Assembly: GCA_963675135.1 (NCBI GenBank)
Contig: OY776131.1
Location: 36,169,381-36,233,380, forward strand
Length of the DNA: 64,000 nt
From: Galeopsis tetrahit
Lineage: Eukaryota > Streptophyta > Magnoliopsida > Lamiales > Lamiaceae
Reading direction: 5' to 3'
Each line of letters begins with the position of its first letter. The first letter of the stretch is position 1. A program made the position numbers and the translations under genes. The notes under the pieces were generated by a model. It was not told where the DNA came from. It worked only from the letters and a program-made list of their open reading frames with translations, and did no database searches. Of this stretch, positions 59,700-64,000 are shown one piece after another.

Positions 59700-59864
59700 C
59701 TCTCTCCGTCCCACAAATATAGCCACATTTGATTTTACACAAATCTAATACTCCAAATTATGGGTAAAATTGATAATAAAACATTAAATACTGAAGTAAA
59801 AGAGGAAACGTGACTATAATTTGGGACATCCAAAAAAAAATACGTGGCTATCTTTGTGGGGGAG
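59700..59864. mobile_element. Stowaway MITE, short
   Basis: CTCTCTCCGTCCCACAAATA at the left; the right end reads ...TTTGTGGGGGAG before TA. TA on both sides. Subterminal CACATTTG/ACGTGGC inversions. Confidence 0.8.
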
Positions 59865-59914
59865 TATTATTAAACTGACACACTTTAAGAAAACAATTAA
59901 TATTATTTAAAGAA

Positions 59915-60240
59915 CTAATAAGTGTTTAAAAATGGATATGAAGTGCAAATAAGTTTACAATAAATTTGGTTTGAATAAGACTTATTAGTTCCATAAGTGT
60001 TTAAAATTACATATGAAATGCAAATAAGTTTTAGTACAATAAAATCGGTTTGAATAAGACTTGTGGTTCACACAAACTTCTATGAATTCAATATGAAGTG
60101 TCAATGTTTTAACAAATAAAGTGTCTCTGTTTAGTGATTTTAAAAATAATAATAACATCAAATCAAACAAATTTTAGAAATTAAGTGTTTCTGTTTAGTG
60201 ATTTAAAAAAAATAAAAATCAAATCAAACAAATTTTAGAC
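59915..60240. repeat. Two adjacent tandem duplications
   Basis: First: ATAAGTGTTTAAAA..T with GGTTTGAATAAGACTT, units at about 59919-59985 and 59993-60062. Second: AAGTGT[CT]TCTGTTTAGTGATT and AAATCAAACAAATTTTAGA, units at about 60121-60178 and 60185-60239. Confidence 0.8.
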
Positions 60241-60593
60241 AATTATTTGTGACACTTCACAAACTCAGCGCTATATTTGAAATGTGAAAATTCAATTGAA
60301 CTCGAATTCACATGAAACCTAATATTGGTGTTAGATTTGTAAATTGAGTTTTATTTATGTGAGAAAAAAAATACTAAAAAAATCGATTTCAAATCTTATA
60401 CATTCATTTATGTCAAAATTAATTAATTAACAAATGGGTTCATATAATCATTTAAAAGAGTTTCCAAACATCTTAATACCTATTTTGCTTTTAAAATAAA
60501 TAAATATAATTAGTATGGCTTGCAAACATCTCCCAAGTAGGGTCTAATTCCTTATCAAAACCATTTGCATTTACAGTTTAAAAAGGAAAAAAA

Positions 60594-60628
60594 GAACATT
60601 CTAGAATGAAAAAAAGAACATTCTAGAA
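60594..60628. promoter_or_regulatory. Two perfect heat-shock-element-like sites
   Basis: GAACATTCTAGAA at 60594-60606 and again at 60616-60628. Each is an ideal three-unit GAAnnTTCnnGAA array (heat shock factor consensus, known). No adjacent gene is certain, so function is open. Confidence 0.4.
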
Positions 60629-60769
60629 TACTATTGAAATCCACTTTCAGCAATAATTTAAACGAAAAAATATCATGATTTTGGCCACTACAATAATCAC
60701 TCAACGATCTCTAATAATTCCCAAGTTTCTAATCAAATCCCCGCATTTAATATCAAACTCCAATTATTA

Positions 60770-60981
60770 CTCCCCTGAGTCCCCTCTCAATTTAAATTGA
60801 ACATTTATAAAATTATATCATATGAAATTACTTTATTACTTTACTTATTACTCATAACATTTTATTATTTACTTTATTATTCAAACTATTTTCATATCCT
60901 CCACTTTATCACTTTATCTCTTTTAATAATTAAACAACTCTCACATTAAACTACGTACAACCAAAATAGAGACGGAAGGAG
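60770..60981. mobile_element. Stowaway-like MITE
   Basis: CTCCCCTGAGTCCCCTCTCA at the left; the right end reads GAGACGGAAGGAG before TA. Diverged TIR with TA flanks. Confidence 0.65.
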
Positions 60982-60989
60982 TACAAACC

Positions 60990-61762
60990 AATAATAATAC
61001 TCTCCGCGGAATAAGTTTGCTACAATTTCATTATATTCAAAATGTTATGATATTAATTTATATGTGTAATGATATCAGTTGATTAGTGCTATGATATTTA
61101 CATACACAAACACGCTAAAATGTGTGTTTGGAACTGTATATTATAAATTTATGTGAAGTTAACAAGATCAACACAAAAAGATAAGTGCATTCAAGCACAA
61201 GATCTTCAACCCAATTGAGACGGATCAATATGGCACTGTTGCTCGCTTCAATAGTGAGAGATGAAAAAACGAGTGAACTCTTTGTCCTTAAAAAGATGCC
61301 AAACTTTTCATTTTTAATACAGACAAATCATACATTAAGGTAATCTCGTGTCAAGCAAAACACACCAAGCACCAAAATTCGAGATATCCAAACACCTCAA
61401 AAACCAAAGTCACTCAAACACTACAAAGACCAAAATCCAAAGAAATTCAAACACCACAAATGGAGAAGACTACAAAGGGAAGAGCTCGAAGAGGGACCTT
61501 AAAAAGAGTAGAAAACGAAGATAGGGAAAATAAAAGGAGGAACAAAGTAAACACATTAATAAAACTAAGAAAAACAGAAAAAGAATTGGGATCAAGAGAT
61601 CTTTCATCCGAATCGACCATCGTAGTACGTGCCGTCAAGGAGAATTGATCCGTTGATCCCAACTAAAACAAGAAAAGAACTTTCTAAACCCCACCGAATG
61701 GTCGAGGAGGAAACACTACCACCCCGAAAGCGACGAAGATGGTAACGACGAGTGGCAGACGG
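60990..61762. other. Intergenic sequence without a recognised gene
   Basis: 61460-61648 is open on the plus strand (62 residues, Lys/Arg/Glu-rich) but shows no family trait. The opposite strand is open by composition. Confidence 0.4.
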
Positions 61763-62479
61763 TAGGGACGGAAGGAGGGGGGCCCCCATTTTACAATTTT
61801 TTTTAATAATTTTTTTAAAGATATTGTTTAATAAAAAACAAAAGAAAAAACAATTATAATTATTTTTTATGTATATTTAACACTTATATAACAATTTTTA
61901 AGTGTATTAGTAAAATATTGGTAGTGCAATTATTACTTTCTCCGTCTTATAATGTACGGAGTATGTTGTTTTGTGTATAATTAAATACCTAACATTTTTT
62001 TAAAATAAATTTATCCTTCATTATCATGAAATATTGAAAAAAAAATGAAGGGAAGTATAAGAAAGTGTGGAATAACTTGCTTTAATTATCAAGAAAGGGA
62101 AATGAAAAAAAAAAATATTAAAAGAAAAATTATAGGAATTTGCAGATGAGTAATTTAGGGAGAAACTTGGTAAAAATATCTAAAATAACAATTTTTTTAA
62201 AGCAAGAATTAAGACTAATAGCGTCAAACAATATTAAAAAATTGAAGTATATAACAATTTAAAACATAAAAATCAAAAGATGCTCACATATAGATCGTAT
62301 AAATATTATTTTGTAGGTAATGAGCGGAAATGAATGAAACTTGTATTGAAACATATGAAAATTTAACTTGATTTATCAGTAATTTATTATATGTTTCAAA
62401 AATATTTATATGATAATAAAAACAAAACTTATTATTCATAATTGGGCACTCCTTCGGTTATGTTCTGGCTCCGTCACTG
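61763..62479. mobile_element. hAT-like MITE
   Basis: Perfect 8-bp TSD GCAGACGG at 61755-61762 and 62480-62487. Left end TAGGGACGGAAGGAGG, right end inverted CAGTGACGGAGCCAGAAC. AT-rich interior, no transposase. Confidence 0.85.
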
Positions 62480-62487
62480 GCAGACGG

Positions 62488-63530
62488 TAACTGCTGCGAG
62501 AGGATGAGTATTTGCAAACGATGAAAATGCACTCGAAAATACCAAAGATAAAATGTTTTGTAATATATTTGCAATATATTTTTCTAAAAGCCCCTCTTAA
62601 ACTTGGACACGATAGTTCAATTTTAGTACTTTTTTTGTCCACGAAAAGTGTGCTTACTATTTTAACACATATTTTAAAAATAATTTATATTTTAATTATA
62701 GAGTAGAAATGTAAGGTAACAACAAAAATATTGTTGATATATCATCAACTTTATTAATAAAATAGAAAAATATTAAAAAATTAATTATTTAAATAAAATG
62801 AGCATATTATTTGTGTAGAAAAAAATAGTATTGATTATACTTTTTGGTGGATAGAGGGGAATATAATATTGGTTGCACAAAAAAAAATCCTTTGTGAAAA
62901 AAAATAAAAAAATGTTATGGTGTATTTCACCAACCTAATTATCTTTATTTCTATTCTCTCTTTTTTTATAAGTAAATATGAAACTTTATTTAATTTCTAT
63001 TATCTTTTTGTTTGAAAGGTTTTGGAGTTTTAATTTCTATTATCCGTATTTCATATCGTTCATCTTTAATCTTTATAAAATATAATAAACCAGATATGCA
63101 TAATATTATTATATCATTAATAAGGTCACATATCATTAAACACAAATTCAATTTAAAAATATCCTATCCCCCCAACGACACACAAATTTAAATTATCTGT
63201 TCAAAAAAGAAAAAAAGAGGACAATTTAAATTATTTAGAGTAAAACCCATAATTATTATTACACAGTGAATGTAATTAATTTGATCCTAATCCATAAAAA
63301 AATTAAATGGAGGAATACACCTAATCATGAACTAATAATCATAATTAACATGCACAGTATTGCCTGTCTGCAAACGGACCTTTTGGCATTATTAGTATCT
63401 AAATCCAAATAAATTATGTTGCTTACCTTAATTAATTACTGCATTAACTATATCTTATCCCTAAAAGTAAACTTTATTTTATTACAAATTGGTCCACAAC
63501 TTTATGTAATTTCAACAACACCCACACAAC
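62488..63530. other. AT-rich intergenic DNA
   Basis: No gene, RNA or defined repeat recognised. Short ORFs here are AT-driven. Confidence 0.6.
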
Positions 63531-63660
63531 TCACACTATATATGTCACACACTTCACAAAATCACAGTCAATTTTATTTTTATACATTTAGTAAAGGTGA
63601 ATTGGTTAAATCATCACAAGGAGAGGAGATCAAGATTCAAGCTACTTAGATTGTAAGTTT
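63531..63660 (+). promoter_or_regulatory. Possible promoter and leader exon of a downstream gene
   Basis: CACACTATATATGTCACAC near 63532 could be a TATA element. About 110 bases later, CTTAGATT is followed by GTAAGT at 63652, a strong donor. This would be a non-coding first exon whose gene lies beyond the window. Inference only. Confidence 0.3.
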
Positions 63661-64000
63661 ACTTGTTCCATATATTTTTTTAATGATTTAATTGTGTTTA
63701 TTTTTGTTAAATACTTAGCAATTAAAAGAGATTTGCAATTGAATCGCATGATCTAGCTAGTATTAACACAAATCGTATAAGTTAGATCTCTTCTTTAACT
63801 TTTGAAGCTAATTTCCAATTTTTTTTCATTTTAATTAGAATAAAAAATCATCTTCTTGCACCATTTTTTTTAAATCACGTGTTTAATCTCAAATAACAGG
63901 CCTGCTGAATAATCTAGATAAAGAAGTGTTGGTTATTCATTTTTGTGTAATTAGGAGTTAGGACATGTTGGTTTCGAATAAAGAGATTTCAAATCTCATA

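Noticed and set aside
61447..61789. Minus-strand ORFs at 61447-61662 and 61604-61789
   Set aside because: No recognisable features; the second crosses the hAT MITE boundary.
61930..61965. Further Stowaway end (TTTCTCCGTC...GTACGGAGTA)
   Set aside because: Only about 35 bases and within the hAT MITE; too short to call.

Overview
The window is nuclear DNA of a flowering plant, most likely a eudicot. It is AT-rich, its genes are split by many short introns, and its repeats are Ty1/copia, Ty3/gypsy Tat-type, Stowaway, Tourist/PIF, hAT, Mutator and Helitron elements. The sequence does not fix the species. Only two host genes are well supported: the 5' part of NUP188 (nuclear pore scaffold, minus strand, 332-12025, continuing past the window start) and a complete class II BASIC PENTACYSTEINE (BPC) transcription factor gene (plus strand, leader from about 55.2 kb, CDS 57702-58761). 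A short pectin-methylesterase-inhibitor-like remnant lies at 53.8-54.0 kb, and a possible leader exon of a further gene lies at the right edge.

Layout. 0-12 kb: NUP188, 22 coding exons read here, with one Tourist-like and two Stowaway MITEs in introns. 12.3-23.6 kb: a nested stack made of a PIF-like MITE split by a solo LTR, which is split by a 10.2 kb copia element of SIRE/Maximus type (LTRs about 99% identical, TSD AAATT, tRNA-iMet-type PBS, degenerate gag-pol and an extra 3' ORF). 24.1-24.9 kb: a truncated LTR related to the next element. 26-45.2 kb: a decayed Tat-lineage gypsy element with gag, protease, RT, two RNase H regions, integrase and a large antisense plant-mobile-domain ORF with its own candidate promoter. 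Three later insertions sit in it: a 3.9 kb coding-free LTR element (29328-33220, TSD CCTCC), a 633 bp hAT MITE (38680-39312, TSD GTTATCTA) and a 1.25 kb Mutator-type element (40988-42235, TSD TTAAATAAA). 45.3-49.8 kb: tandem AT-rich repeats, then a broken Helitron with an RPA-like OB fold and a PIF1-like helicase. 49.8-55 kb: mostly minisatellite-like sequence. 55-59.4 kb: BPC. 59.4-64 kb: MITEs and intergenic DNA.

The two host genes have no evident joint function. I did not find evidence for a wholly new biological system. The most informative material is the exactly delimited nested insertions, the antisense gene inside the gypsy element, the coding-free LTR element, and some gene-level details (a GC-AG intron and a duplicated splice donor in NUP188; a GA-rich promoter and a uORF in BPC). 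All coordinates were read by eye. Splice sites follow reading-frame continuity and remembered family similarity, not transcripts.
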